DNA of 32,866 nt from assembly GCF_023109675.1 (NCBI RefSeq), contig NZ_JALDUR010000019.1, positions 1 to 32,866 on the forward strand, given 5' to 3'. Below the pieces are notes generated by a model. It was not told the origin of the DNA. It ran no database searches and saw only the letters and a list, made by a program, of their open reading frames with translations. The DNA is from Streptococcus parasanguinis (GTDB lineage Bacteria > Bacillota > Bacilli > Lactobacillales > Streptococcaceae). A program made the position numbers and the translations under genes. How positions within the stretch are numbered: the first letter of the stretch is position 1; every line of letters begins with the position of its first letter. Positions 24,380-32,866 of this stretch are shown one piece after another.

Positions 24380-25144
24380 TTGGATTATAAAACTCTACGC
24401 AAAAACTATAGACTCTATATTAGATCTGCAGGCTTGTTAGCAATGCTTCTGATCTTTTGCATTGGATTAGTGGTCAGGGATAATCTTCTTCAGACTGCTG
24501 GCGTTTTATTGGTTATTGCATGCTTGATTTTATTCATCCAATTGCTCAAGAAAAGCTACACCAACAAGTGCAACACCTTGCTCCATGTAGACTTAGATTT
24601 AGCTTTTTGGCAGCAATACCTTCAGTTGAACAAGAATGTGAAAAAAGCTATTTCACAGATAGATATTAAGCTGACATCGGTTGCCTATTCTTTTATGATG
24701 GGAGATTTCGATACTGTCATAAAAGAAGCTAGGGAAGCACTTAGTCAGACGGATTATCCGCAGAAATATAAAAACTTTTTTGAAAGTTATCTCATGCGAT
24801 CAACTGTCCTGACAGATCCTGATTTGTCTAGAGGAGAACTGGAGGGTCGGTTGAATGAATTGACTATCACAGACCCGACACTGGCTGAGAAAACAAGAAA
24901 GGTCTGTCTTGCCCTTTATGATTTAACCATTGCGCATCAAAGCAATGACTATTTCGAAGATTTAAGCAATGATTTCAAGTACCAGCAGTTGGAAATTATC
25001 TACTACCAAGCCTTGAATGCCACTCTTAAAGGTGATCAGCACAGAGCCAATGATCTCTTTCACAAGTTAGTTTCAGAAGATGAATCACTTTATATTGTTC
25101 GAAAGGCTAAACAATACTTGAAGGATGAAGGCAATCATCTGTAA
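24380..25144 (+). CDS. Uncharacterised membrane protein with helical cytosolic domain
   Basis: 254 aa, not recognised. Two adjacent hydrophobic helices (about residues 15-33 and 36-55) are followed by a long soluble helical part (about 75-250) with paired helices such as FMMGDFDTVIKEAREALSQ and ALKGD-type repeats resembling TPR units (for example ATLKGDQHRANDLFHKLVSED). It begins at a TTG: AGGAGG lies 7 nt ahead and no ATG lies near. It is the first gene of a group of four small membrane-protein genes. A role as a membrane-anchored scaffold is only a guess. Confidence 0.75.
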   Translation: MDYKTLRKNYRLYIRSAGLLAMLLIFCIGLVVRDNLLQTAGVLLVIACLILFIQLLKKSYTNKCNTLLHVDLDLAFWQQYLQLNKNVKKAISQIDIKLTSVAYSFMMGDFDTVIKEAREALSQTDYPQKYKNFFESYLMRSTVLTDPDLSRGELEGRLNELTITDPTLAEKTRKVCLALYDLTIAHQSNDYFEDLSNDFKYQQLEIIYYQALNATLKGDQHRANDLFHKLVSEDESLYIVRKAKQYLKDEGNHL

Positions 25145-25172
25145 ATTCTCCAATCGAAATAGAGATTAAATG

Positions 25173-25240
25173 AAAGAACCTGAAAAACATAAGGAGTTGT
25201 TGGAAGATAAAAATGAAGAAATCAATCTTTAATGCCAATT
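25173..25240 (+). pseudogene. 3' tail fossil of a third paralogue
   Basis: AAGAACCTGAAAAACATAAG, then GAGTTGTTGGAAGATAAAAA and onward, matches the end of the 25213 gene and the start of the 26072 gene (compare 26033-26100), with one A deleted and a few substitutions. It would encode KHKELLEDKNEEINL, the shared C-terminal tail, but an in-frame TAA precedes it. It is what remains of a deleted or recombined copy and now supplies the ribosome binding region of the next gene. Confidence 0.85.
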
Positions 25241-26091
25241 TTTATGAGAGCCGTCGTTTGCGTCATGATGGCTTTATCGATTATATGGTCAAGGACACAA
25301 ATAGTCGAAAAATCTACACAAAGCCATTTAGTATTGCGAGAAAACTATTCTCATTTATGGGGATTTTGTTCCTGTTTGGACTATCAGCAATAACCGATTC
25401 AAATATTGCCCATCCACAGAATGGCATGACTGTGAAAACTTGGGGCATCAATTTTTTGCCATTCTGGTTATTTTTCTTGTGCGGTTTTTTGTGGTATGCC
25501 ATAAGTAAAGTCAATTGTAGAAAACAATACATTGCAAAAGTTCCATATGTTAGCATTCTAAATGGAAACTTGTATATAATATGGATGATATTGTTTGTTA
25601 ATTTATTCTTTATTAGTGGTTTTGGGAGAACTTTAACCATTCCTGGTTTACTTGTAATTTATTCTCTAATTGGAATCATTGATGGGATGATTATTCGAAA
25701 AAGAATATCTTCAATTCGAACTCGATTATATGAAAAACAAACTGATAATGGTTCTCAATCTAAACAAATTCAATTAGTTACAGGATTTGCTGGAGGAATT
25801 GTTGCAATTTGGATGGTTTTAAAATTCTTTTTTCCACAAATCGGAGAAGTTAGAACCGATATTATAGGTGTAGTATCAGTGATTGGTATGATATTTCTAA
25901 TGAATGTGATATTTTTGGGTATGTATTTTATATTACTTTTGCCCCATTCACTATATGGTTACTATCGAAATAAATATTCAGAAGAATATCGAGAGTTCGA
26001 AGGAAAATCACTGGAAGAGTGGTATGGTAAGAAGTACCTGAAAAAACACAAGGAGTTGTTGGAAGATAAGAATGAAGAAATCGATCTTTAA
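25213..26091 (+). CDS. Uncharacterised multi-pass membrane protein, paralogue 1
   Basis: 292 aa, not recognised. The cytosolic N-terminus begins MKKSIFNANFYESRRLRHDGF; about six hydrophobic segments follow (for example 45-60, 82-98, 120-135, 143-160, 185-205, 220-245), then a charged tail EEYREFEGKSLEEWYGKKYL and KHKELLEDKNEEIDL. The same N-terminal start and tail occur in the next gene, while the membrane core has diverged widely. It is AT-rich. The last 20 bases overlap gene 26072. Tandem diverged membrane paralogues of this kind often are immunity proteins, but nothing in the sequence proves that. Confidence 0.8.
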   Translation: MKKSIFNANFYESRRLRHDGFIDYMVKDTNSRKIYTKPFSIARKLFSFMGILFLFGLSAITDSNIAHPQNGMTVKTWGINFLPFWLFFLCGFLWYAISKVNCRKQYIAKVPYVSILNGNLYIIWMILFVNLFFISGFGRTLTIPGLLVIYSLIGIIDGMIIRKRISSIRTRLYEKQTDNGSQSKQIQLVTGFAGGIVAIWMVLKFFFPQIGEVRTDIIGVVSVIGMIFLMNVIFLGMYFILLLPHSLYGYYRNKYSEEYREFEGKSLEEWYGKKYLKKHKELLEDKNEEIDL

Positions 26092-26947
26092 AGCCAGTTT
26101 TGAAGAAAGTCTCAATCTCGAAGACGATGGGTTTGTAAAGTTACAGCAAGAGCAACATGATAAGACAGCGAAATTTTTTAAGAATGGGCATGCTTCTCTT
26201 TGGTTTCGAATTCGAAGTTTTATTTTATCCCTTATTTTTCCTGTCGGTTTTAACTTCTTTCTGTTGATTGTATCAATGGAATTTCATGAAAGCAAGACGT
26301 TAACTCTTCCAATAGCTAAGCATGAATCCTTAACAGTAAATGTATTTTTAATCTTGGTTCTCATTTGGCTTTCTTTCGTTGTGATTGGAAAGTGGGTGAA
26401 ACGAGCTTACCTGTTACCATATCGCTATCAGTTTCACGTTTTTACATTTTTGGTTTGGTTCATATTGGAAATAGATCTAGTTGTTTTTGACATTTTATTG
26501 GCCAATCTATCCACTGCAGAAATCATTGCCATTTATGGAATCATGATGATAGCAACTTACATGCTGTTTACAATTGCGTTAGCAGGATTAAGAAAACTTA
26601 TGTATGCAGAGGCTTCGGAAGATACTTTCCTTAATAAGATCGCAAAAATGATTTCTCTTTATGGGATGGCTATTTTAGGAATAGGGATCATTATCAAGCA
26701 TATTTTGGGAATCTTTTCATTAGATGTTTCAACTTCCATCAAGGCATTTGGCTTTTTATTGCTGTGGATCTTTTGTAATATAGTAGTGCTTGCTGTCAGT
26801 GCTTTTATAGGCTTACCATACTTCCTTCAAGCATATTACAAATGGAAATTTCCTGAAGAATACCGTGAATGGGAAGGCAAGTCTGTAGAAGAATGGTATG
26901 GGAAACAATACCTGAAAAAACACAAGGAGTTATTGGAGAATGAATAA
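26072..26947 (+). CDS. Uncharacterised multi-pass membrane protein, paralogue 2
   Basis: 291 aa, paralogue of the 25213 product. It begins MKKSIFKASFEESLNLEDDGF and ends EEYREWEGKSVEEWYGKQYL, then KKHKELLENE. About six or seven membrane segments lie between, with little identity to paralogue 1 in the core. Its start lies inside the previous gene's tail, whose GGAG is its ribosome binding site. In turn its own tail supplies GGAG for gene 26940, overlapping it by eight bases. Function unknown. Confidence 0.8.
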   Translation: MKKSIFKASFEESLNLEDDGFVKLQQEQHDKTAKFFKNGHASLWFRIRSFILSLIFPVGFNFFLLIVSMEFHESKTLTLPIAKHESLTVNVFLILVLIWLSFVVIGKWVKRAYLLPYRYQFHVFTFLVWFILEIDLVVFDILLANLSTAEIIAIYGIMMIATYMLFTIALAGLRKLMYAEASEDTFLNKIAKMISLYGMAILGIGIIIKHILGIFSLDVSTSIKAFGFLLLWIFCNIVVLAVSAFIGLPYFLQAYYKWKFPEEYREWEGKSVEEWYGKQYLKKHKELLENE

Positions 26948-27443
26948 GAATTTTAACCAGATGTCATTTGATGAATTGAAATGCTACCGTAGGGAAGGTC
27001 TATGGAGATCTTTGGGCTTATTACTGGTCATTACTTTAGTGATTACGGGAATGGTCTTGATGGAAGTGAACCATGTTTCTCCGTCCAATCAGAATCGTTT
27101 TCGGGTGATTGGGTTGACAACGGTCATTGCGCTCTTTGGCTACCTGAAGCCTCTGATGGCGGTAAATCGTGTCATGCGAGACCATCCGGATTGGATTAAG
27201 AAATCAGGTTTCGGAGCAAAAATTCCCTTGCCTATGGCTTGGCATGTCAAAAGACTTTGCGTCCTTGGAGCGAGTCTACTGGTGATTGGAGTAGGATTTA
27301 CCTCACTATATAAACCACAAGTCCAACAAACAAATGTACAAGATCAAATCGATATCATTCAAATGGATCATGACTTGGAAAGAGAGCAAAAATTCAACCA
27401 AGTTCTAGATACCATCACACCGGAGGATAAAAAATCTGAGTAA
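26940..27443 (+). CDS. Uncharacterised small membrane protein
   Basis: 167 aa, not recognised. Three hydrophobic segments (about 23-41, 52-70 and 107-124) are followed by a polar tail with QDQIDIIQMDHDLEREQKFN. The start MNKNFNQMSFDELKCYRREG differs from the two paralogues, so it is not a further copy. It overlaps the gene before by eight bases and is last in the group; a hairpin follows at 27498. Confidence 0.72.
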   Translation: MNKNFNQMSFDELKCYRREGLWRSLGLLLVITLVITGMVLMEVNHVSPSNQNRFRVIGLTTVIALFGYLKPLMAVNRVMRDHPDWIKKSGFGAKIPLPMAWHVKRLCVLGASLLVIGVGFTSLYKPQVQQTNVQDQIDIIQMDHDLEREQKFNQVLDTITPEDKKSE

Positions 27444-27497
27444 GAACCATTTTGGAATTTGAACATCATTGAATATCGTTCTAAACAGCTCTAAAGA

Positions 27498-27522
27498 ACA
27501 GTGCCCACTCGGTGCTGTTTTT
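27498..27522 (+). terminator. Terminator after the membrane-protein group
   Basis: ACAGTGCC pairs with GGTGCTGT (two G-U pairs), followed by a run of T, 74 nt before ftsK. Confidence 0.7.
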
Positions 27523-27579
27523 CTGCTTTCTGCTACAAATTTGTGAAAGTGATTTTACTAGAGAACTAGCTTGGAAATG

Positions 27580-27588
27580 TGATATAAT
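27580..27588 (+). promoter_or_regulatory. Extended -10 promoter of ftsK (leaderless)
   Basis: TGATATAAT ends only seven bases before the ATG at 27596, so transcription would begin at or next to the start codon, with no ribosome binding site. Confidence 0.7.
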
Positions 27589-27595
27589 AAAAGTT

Positions 27596-29956
27596 ATGGC
27601 AAACAATAATCAATCAAAAAAAACACGGTCGACAAGACGACTGTCCAAAGCAGAATTAGAAAGAAAAAAAGCAATTCATCGCATGATTGCGACCATTCTG
27701 ATTAGTCTGGTTTTAGTCTTTGCAGCCTTGAAATTGGGAGCAGTAGGAGTCTTGGCCTACAACTTGATCCGACTATTTGTTGGAAGTTTGGCCTATTTGG
27801 CTATTTTAGCGACCTTTTTCTACCTCTACGCCTTTAAATGGCTGGACAAACACGAAGGGGTGATCTCAGGCTTCCTAAGCTTCTTTGCTGGGCTTCTCTT
27901 GATGTTTCAGGCCTTCTTTGTATCCTCCCTTCATTTAGACAATAATGGGATCAAGGTCACCTTTTCAAGAATCATGGCAGACCTGATTCATCTGCGGGTG
28001 GAGAGCTTTGCCGGTGGTGGTATGATCGGTACACTTCTTTATGCTCCGATTTCCTTCCTCTTTTCAAATATTGGCTCTTATTTTATTGGCCTTCTCTTTA
28101 TTGGATTGGGGATTCTCTTGATGAGTCCTTACTCCATCTATGATTTGTTTGAAAAAGGATCGGAAGCCTTCCACGCTTCTATGGAAAAACGCAAAGAACG
28201 TCGCGAGCAGAAATTCCTTGAAAAAGAAGCGAGAGCTGCTGAGGAAGCTGCTGCAGCTGAACGAGAGCAAGAAGAAGCAAGTGCAGTTCTTCCAACTCCC
28301 CTTTCAATGGAAGGGCATCCTGTAGACCCTGAAACGGGAGAGGTGTTGGAGGAAGAGCCGTTCACAGAGCCCTTCCCAGAAGCCGAAATTGTCGCACCAG
28401 CAACACCAGAGATTTACCTGCCAGATCAAGAATGGCCTGAAGAGCCCGAAGCATACGAAGAGTTTCCGGAAGCCGAAGAATTCGAGGACGATGGGGAAGA
28501 AGTTCAAGTGGATTTCACACCTAAGGAACTCCTCCAGTACAAGCTTCCAACCATTGATCTCTTCGCACCTGATAAGCCGAAAAATCAATCCAAAGAGAAA
28601 AACATCGTTCGTCAGAATATCCGCATTTTGGAAGAGACCTTTGCAAGCTTTAACATCAAGGCGACAGTGGAGCGGGCAGAAATCGGACCCTCTGTCACCA
28701 AATATGAAGTCAAGCCGGCTGTCGGTGTGCGGGTCAACCGCATCTCCAACCTAGCAGATGATTTGGCCTTAGCCCTAGCAGCCAAGGATGTGCGGATTGA
28801 AGCGCCGATTCCAGGGAAGTCTCTGGTCGGGATTGAGGTGCCCAACTCAGAGATTGCGACCGTTTCCTTCCGTGAATTGTGGGAGCAGTCCAAAACAGAC
28901 CCAGCTAAACTCCTTGAGATTCCTCTTGGGAAGGCTGTAGATGGCTCGGCACGAACCTTTGATTTGGCTCGGATGCCCCACCTCTTGGTAGCGGGGTCTA
29001 CTGGATCTGGTAAGTCAGTAGCGGTCAATGGGATTATTTCGAGTATCTTGATGAAGGCTCGTCCGGACGAAGTCAAGTTTATGATGGTCGATCCAAAGAT
29101 GGTGGAGCTTTCTGTCTACAATGATATTCCTCACCTCTTGATCCCAGTGGTGACCAATCCACGCAAGGCCAGTCGGGCCCTGCAAAAAGTTGTCGATGAG
29201 ATGGAAAATCGCTATGAGCTCTTTTCGAAAGTGGGTGCTCGTAATATTGCTGGCTTTAATGCCAAGGTTGCTGAGTACAATGCCCAGTCTGAGATGAAGC
29301 AAGTGCCCCTTCCATTGATCGTGGTCATTGTCGACGAGTTGGCAGATTTGATGATGGTCGCAAGTAAAGAAGTGGAAGATGCTATTATTCGCCTTGGACA
29401 AAAGGCACGTGCAGCGGGGATCCACATGATTCTCGCGACCCAACGGCCATCGGTTGATGTTATCTCAGGTTTGATCAAGGCCAATGTGCCTTCCCGTGTC
29501 GCTTTTGCGGTATCATCTGGAACCGACTCACGGACCATCTTGGATGAAAATGGCGCAGAGAAATTGCTCGGTCGTGGGGACATGCTCTTTAAACCGATCG
29601 ATGAAAATCATCCAATCCGTCTACAAGGATCCTTTATCTCAGATGACGATGTGGAGCGGATTGTCAACTTTGTCAAAGAGCAGGCAGAAGCTGATTATGA
29701 TGATGCCTTTGATCCAGGTGAAGTATCGGAGTCAGACTTTGACGGAGGCATGGGTGGCTCGGACGAGGGTGATCCTCTCTTTGAAGAGGCCAAAGCGCTC
29801 GTCATCGAGACCCAAAAAGCCAGTGCTTCGATGATCCAGCGCCGCTTATCGGTTGGTTTTAATCGGGCGACTCGCCTCATGGAAGAGTTGGAAGCAGCGG
29901 GTGTGATTGGACCAGCTGAAGGGACCAAGCCTCGAAAAGTATTGCAACAATCATAA
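27596..29956 (+). CDS. ftsK: DNA translocase FtsK/SpoIIIE
   Basis: 786 aa septal DNA pump that clears chromosomes from the closing division site. It has four or five N-terminal membrane helices (about 30-190), an acidic Pro/Glu-rich linker (about 210-310) and a C-terminal motor with GSTGSGKS (467-474), [11 protein letters not shown] (Walker B) and a winged-helix gamma domain at the end ([22 protein letters not shown]). MANNNQ is taken as the start because it matches the pneumococcal MANKN start; the open frame extends 28 codons upstream through the terminator and promoter. No ribosome binding site is present. Confidence 0.95.
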   Translation: MANNNQSKKTRSTRRLSKAELERKKAIHRMIATILISLVLVFAALKLGAVGVLAYNLIRLFVGSLAYLAILATFFYLYAFKWLDKHEGVISGFLSFFAGLLLMFQAFFVSSLHLDNNGIKVTFSRIMADLIHLRVESFAGGGMIGTLLYAPISFLFSNIGSYFIGLLFIGLGILLMSPYSIYDLFEKGSEAFHASMEKRKERREQKFLEKEARAAEEAAAAEREQEEASAVLPTPLSMEGHPVDPETGEVLEEEPFTEPFPEAEIVAPATPEIYLPDQEWPEEPEAYEEFPEAEEFEDDGEEVQVDFTPKELLQYKLPTIDLFAPDKPKNQSKEKNIVRQNIRILEETFASFNIKATVERAEIGPSVTKYEVKPAVGVRVNRISNLADDLALALAAKDVRIEAPIPGKSLVGIEVPNSEIATVSFRELWEQSKTDPAKLLEIPLGKAVDGSARTFDLARMPHLLVAGSTGSGKSVAVNGIISSILMKARPDEVKFMMVDPKMVELSVYNDIPHLLIPVVTNPRKASRALQKVVDEMENRYELFSKVGARNIAGFNAKVAEYNAQSEMKQVPLPLIVVIVDELADLMMVASKEVEDAIIRLGQKARAAGIHMILATQRPSVDVISGLIKANVPSRVAFAVSSGTDSRTILDENGAEKLLGRGDMLFKPIDENHPIRLQGSFISDDDVERIVNFVKEQAEADYDDAFDPGEVSESDFDGGMGGSDEGDPLFEEAKALVIETQKASASMIQRRLSVGFNRATRLMEELEAAGVIGPAEGTKPRKVLQQS

Positions 29957-29960
29957 GGAT

Positions 29961-29998
29961 AGGGAAAAAGGGCATATGCCCCACTCCCTTTTCTTTTT
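29961..29998 (+). terminator. Terminator after ftsK
   Basis: AGGGA pairs with TCCCT around the inner GGCATATGCC, followed by TTTTCTTTTT. Confidence 0.75.
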
Positions 29999-30022
29999 AT
30001 AGAAAATAGAAAGTAGGACCAG

Positions 30023-30409
30023 ATGAAGTTAGACACGATTCATCATATTGCCATCATTGGACGGGATCGCGACGTCATGTTGCACTTTTATGTGGACCAG
30101 TTGGGCTTTGCGATTGTCAGTGAGTATGACCGTCCCGAACGCGGAGATATCTTGATCAATCTCCACCAGGGGGAGCTGACTTTAGAACTCTTTATCAAAC
30201 CGACGGCCCCAGAACGGCCTAAGCTCCCCTTGCCCGAGCATGCGGGACTGCGTCATCTGGCCTTTAAAGTGGACGATGTAGAGACCTATCTAGCTAGATT
30301 GGATCAGCTAGGTATTGAGAATACAGGCCTTCGCTATGACGACTTTGATGGCAAGAAGATGGCATTTTTCTTCGATCCAGAAGGATTGCCCTTGGAAATA
30401 CATGAGTGA
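30023..30409 (+). CDS. VOC-family (glyoxalase-like) protein
   Basis: 128 aa, one vicinal-oxygen-chelate domain, close to the streptococcal GloA2-like proteins. LDTIHHIAIIGRD opens the fold; HAGLRHLAFKVDDVE and FFFDPEGLPLEIHE supply the His and Glu that usually hold a metal ion. It could act on methylglyoxal-type or another small substrate, but the substrate is not visible. The stop lies 8 nt before the exp7 ATG, so the two genes are likely cotranscribed. Confidence 0.88.
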   Translation: MKLDTIHHIAIIGRDRDVMLHFYVDQLGFAIVSEYDRPERGDILINLHQGELTLELFIKPTAPERPKLPLPEHAGLRHLAFKVDDVETYLARLDQLGIENTGLRYDDFDGKKMAFFFDPEGLPLEIHE

Positions 30410-30417
30410 GGAAAGCA

Positions 30418-32736
30418 ATGGTTAGATTAGAAGGACTCAGTCAGGAAGAAGTAGCGAAAAAGATCCAAGAGGGCAAGCAAAATAAGGTCACGATTAAGAC
30501 AGAAAAAAGTATTGGGCAGATCATTCGAGATAATGTCTTTACCTACTTTAATCTGATTTTCCTGGTCTTAGCGTTCTTGCTGGTTGCAGTGAAGTCTTGG
30601 AACAATCTCTTGTTTGTCCCGATTGTCGTGGTCAACTCCTTGGTTGGAATTGTGCAGGAAGTCCGCTCTCGACGGATCTTGCGTCAGATGCAATTTCTAC
30701 ACATGAGTGAGGCGGTCGTTTTTCGTGAAGGAAAAGAAGTTGCCCTACCTATCGATCAGCTGGTGGAGAGCGATCTGGTTCGTTTTCAAGCTGGAGATCA
30801 GATCTATGCGGATGGGGTCTTGCTGGAGGGCGAGCTAAAAGTCGATGAGTCGCAATTGACCGGTGAAGCCGATGAGGTCAAAAAAGGAGCACAAGACGCA
30901 CTCATGTCAGGAAGTTTTGTGATCGCTGGTCAAGGTTTAGCGAGACTGGAAAAAGTTGGGAACGACTCCTACATCAACCAATTGAGCCTGGAAGCCAAGC
31001 AGGTCAAGTCTTATGAGGAATCCGATATGGTCCATGCGGTCAACCGAATCGTGGGGATCATTGGTCTCCTTATCATTCCGCTAGGCTCGCTCCTTTTTCT
31101 TCGTAGCTATATCAGCCTAGGCGATAGCCTCAAGCTCAGTGTGACTTCAACAGTCGGGGCCTTGATCGGGATGATTCCAGAAGGCTTGTATCTCTTGATG
31201 ACCTTGGCACTGGCTCTGGGGGCTGTCAGATTAGCCAAGGAAAAGGTTCTGCTCAATAGCATGAAGGGGATTGAGACCTTATCGCGCGTGGATGTCCTTT
31301 GTGTCGATAAGACAGGGACTATTACAGAGCCAGGTATGGAAGTGACAGAGATTCGTCCAGTTAAAGACGCTCAAGACTTGGAAGCTCTAGCTCAGTATGT
31401 AGAGGCTAGTATGGATCAAAACGATACCATGGATGCCATCCGAAAATTTCACAAGACACCAGTAAGCCAGCCATGGAAGGCTCTCGACATTCAGCCCTTT
31501 ACGTCCAAGAAAAAATATGGGGCCATTGCCTTTGAATCTGGGATCTATGTATTAGGGGCACCAGAATTTGTTTTACGAGAGGGCTTCTCTGAGCTTGAAC
31601 AAGAGATAGCTCCTGCTACGCAGGCGGGTAATCGGGTCTTGGCCTTTGGGAAATATAAGGGAGAACACCTGGGAGAGACTTTAAAGGCTCCTGTAGACTT
31701 GGTGGCCTGGATCATTCTCTCCAATCCGTTGAGAAAAAATGCCAAAGAAACCTTCGCCTACTTTAAAGAACAAGGAGTGACCATTAAGGTCATTTCAGGA
31801 GACAACCCAGCAACGGTCTCAGCTATTGCACAAAAAGCAGGCATTGAAGGAGCAGAGGATCTAATTGATACCAGAACCTTACTGACGGAAGAAGACTTGC
31901 ACCAGGCGGCGAGCCAATATACGGTCTTTGGACGAGTGACACCAGAGCAAAAGAAAAGCCTTGTAGAAGGCTTGCAGGCAAAGGGGCATAAAGTAGCCAT
32001 GACCGGAGATGGCGTCAACGATATTCTGGCCCTCAAAACAGCGGATTGTAGTATTGCGATGGAATCTGGAAATGATGCGACCAAAAAGATTGCGCAAGTG
32101 GTCTTGCTAGATTCCGACTTTGGAAAGATGCCGTCCATCGTGGCAGAAGGGCGTCGGGTGGTCAATAATATTCAGCGATCAGCCAGTCTCTTTTTGATCA
32201 AGAATATCTTTTCTATTTTGTTGGCCATCTCAGTGACGCTCTTAGCCTTTACCTATCCCATCATGCCGTCGCAGATGTCTTTGATCAGTGGTTTTACGAT
32301 TGGGATTCCAGGATTCTTCCTAGCGCTTGAGCCCAATAGCGAGCGCATCAAAGGGCGCTTTATCGAAACGGTCTTTAAAAATGCGCTACCTGCTGCCTTG
32401 ACGGATTTTATACTGATCTTTAGTTTGGTGTTGCTCTCTTCAGCATTTGGCATGAGGTCGGAAGAACTCTCGAGTGCAGCCATCTGCTTGATGGCCTTCG
32501 TTGGTTTTATCATCATCTACCAGGAATCCCAGCCTCTCAATCACTACAAGAGACTGGTTCTTCTAGGGAATATCCTAGCCTTCCTGGTTTCAAGTAGTAT
32601 CCTAGGGAAATTCTTCAACATGAGCCCCTTGAGGATCCAAACACTGGTCCTCTGTGCCATCATGGCAGTTCTTGCTCTCATCTTGATTCAAGTTTTCAAG
32701 AAGTTGGTGGGCTGGTTCTTTCATCGGAAGAAATAA
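30418..32736 (+). CDS. exp7: Cation-transporting P-type ATPase Exp7/CtpE-like
   Basis: 772 aa P-type ATPase. Phosphorylation motif CVDKTGTIT (Asp297), TGE in the actuator domain (LTGEADEV), TGDGVND (about 529-535), and PEGLYLLMT in the membrane just before the P domain. It matches the pneumococcal exported protein Exp7 in length and content. The PEG motif recalls mycobacterial CtpE, a calcium importer, so Ca2+ is the best guess but unproven. ATG 30418 is used: GAGGAAA precedes it. A GTG at 30406 is in frame but overlaps the VOC stop and has no ribosome binding site. Confidence 0.9.
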   Translation: MVRLEGLSQEEVAKKIQEGKQNKVTIKTEKSIGQIIRDNVFTYFNLIFLVLAFLLVAVKSWNNLLFVPIVVVNSLVGIVQEVRSRRILRQMQFLHMSEAVVFREGKEVALPIDQLVESDLVRFQAGDQIYADGVLLEGELKVDESQLTGEADEVKKGAQDALMSGSFVIAGQGLARLEKVGNDSYINQLSLEAKQVKSYEESDMVHAVNRIVGIIGLLIIPLGSLLFLRSYISLGDSLKLSVTSTVGALIGMIPEGLYLLMTLALALGAVRLAKEKVLLNSMKGIETLSRVDVLCVDKTGTITEPGMEVTEIRPVKDAQDLEALAQYVEASMDQNDTMDAIRKFHKTPVSQPWKALDIQPFTSKKKYGAIAFESGIYVLGAPEFVLREGFSELEQEIAPATQAGNRVLAFGKYKGEHLGETLKAPVDLVAWIILSNPLRKNAKETFAYFKEQGVTIKVISGDNPATVSAIAQKAGIEGAEDLIDTRTLLTEEDLHQAASQYTVFGRVTPEQKKSLVEGLQAKGHKVAMTGDGVNDILALKTADCSIAMESGNDATKKIAQVVLLDSDFGKMPSIVAEGRRVVNNIQRSASLFLIKNIFSILLAISVTLLAFTYPIMPSQMSLISGFTIGIPGFFLALEPNSERIKGRFIETVFKNALPAALTDFILIFSLVLLSSAFGMRSEELSSAAICLMAFVGFIIIYQESQPLNHYKRLVLLGNILAFLVSSSILGKFFNMSPLRIQTLVLCAIMAVLALILIQVFKKLVGWFFHRKK

Positions 32737-32742
32737 AAAAAA

Positions 32743-32866
32743 GAGAGTGGGACAGAAATCGGTAATTCGTTAGAATTCGATTTCGTCGCCCCACCTCCGC
32801 ACAGTTGAGTAGGGCTGTAAAAGCTGATGAAATCAGCGTAGTAGAGCCCACTCAACCACTGCGTCT
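32743..32866 (-). repeat. Repeat family A, copy 3 (reverse, cut by window edge)
   Basis: The reverse complement matches 7280 back to 7157 almost base for base, with one A-to-G change in the terminal hairpin that leaves a G-U pair. It lies seven bases after the exp7 stop. In this orientation its T-tract faces exp7, so it would stop transcription coming from the right. Confidence 0.92.

Noticed and set aside
27512..27595. 28-codon N-terminal extension of ftsK
   Set aside because: It runs through the end of the terminator and the -10 element and has no ribosome binding site; homologues start at the MAN residues.
1..32866. CRISPR arrays, tRNA/rRNA genes, transposases, prophage genes
   Set aside because: No spaced direct repeats, cloverleaf-like blocks or matching proteins were seen in either strand.

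Overview
The window is a stretch of chromosome from a low-GC Streptococcus of the mitis/sanguinis type, probably close to S. parasanguinis. This is inferred from near-verbatim matches to pneumococcal-type proteins (ClpP, LivJHMGF, SlrA, FtsK/SpoIIIE, Exp7), from extended -10 promoters, and from the order upp-clpP-ylbG-livJHMGF-acuB. Most of it is core genome read from the + strand.

Layout. 1-2451: a repeat copy, a MET-box operator and the transsulfuration pair metB-patB. 2455-5512: the magnesium P-type ATPase mgtA behind a long leader. That leader holds an M-box riboswitch, an intrinsic terminator and then an unlisted 29-codon ORF with an acidic/proline-rich start, resembling enterobacterial MgtL. 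5512-7636: upp, CtsR-controlled clpP and ylbG. 7641-12278: the CodY-type livJHMGF branched-chain amino acid importer. 12279-15060: an AT-rich insertion carrying an Rgg-type regulator and an MFS transporter. 15191-16777: acuB and a convergent yitT-family gene sharing one palindromic terminator. 16927-21078: tmk-holB-yabA-rsmI-GNAT-ogt-arsC/spx-like, a compact operon-like run. 21441-24140: an ABC-F ATPase and, convergent with it, the cyclophilin lipoprotein slrA. 24380-27443: four small membrane-protein genes of unknown function, two of them paralogues, plus the fossil tail of a third copy. 27596-32736: ftsK, apparently leaderless, then a VOC/glyoxalase gene and the P-type ATPase exp7.

Two dispersed repeat families are present. 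Family A (about 175 bp) has copies at 1-77, 7106-7280 and 32743-32866. Family B (about 140 bp) has copies near 12349, 21118 and 23105; it folds into three hairpins closed by a terminal stem, and its copies differ by compensatory base changes.

The most interesting items are the mgtA leader (riboswitch plus putative Mg-sensing leader peptide), the covarying repeat B, the modular membrane-protein array whose conserved tail doubles as the next gene's ribosome binding site, the Rgg/MFS island, and the leaderless ftsK. No CRISPR array, tRNA, rRNA, transposase or prophage gene was seen.
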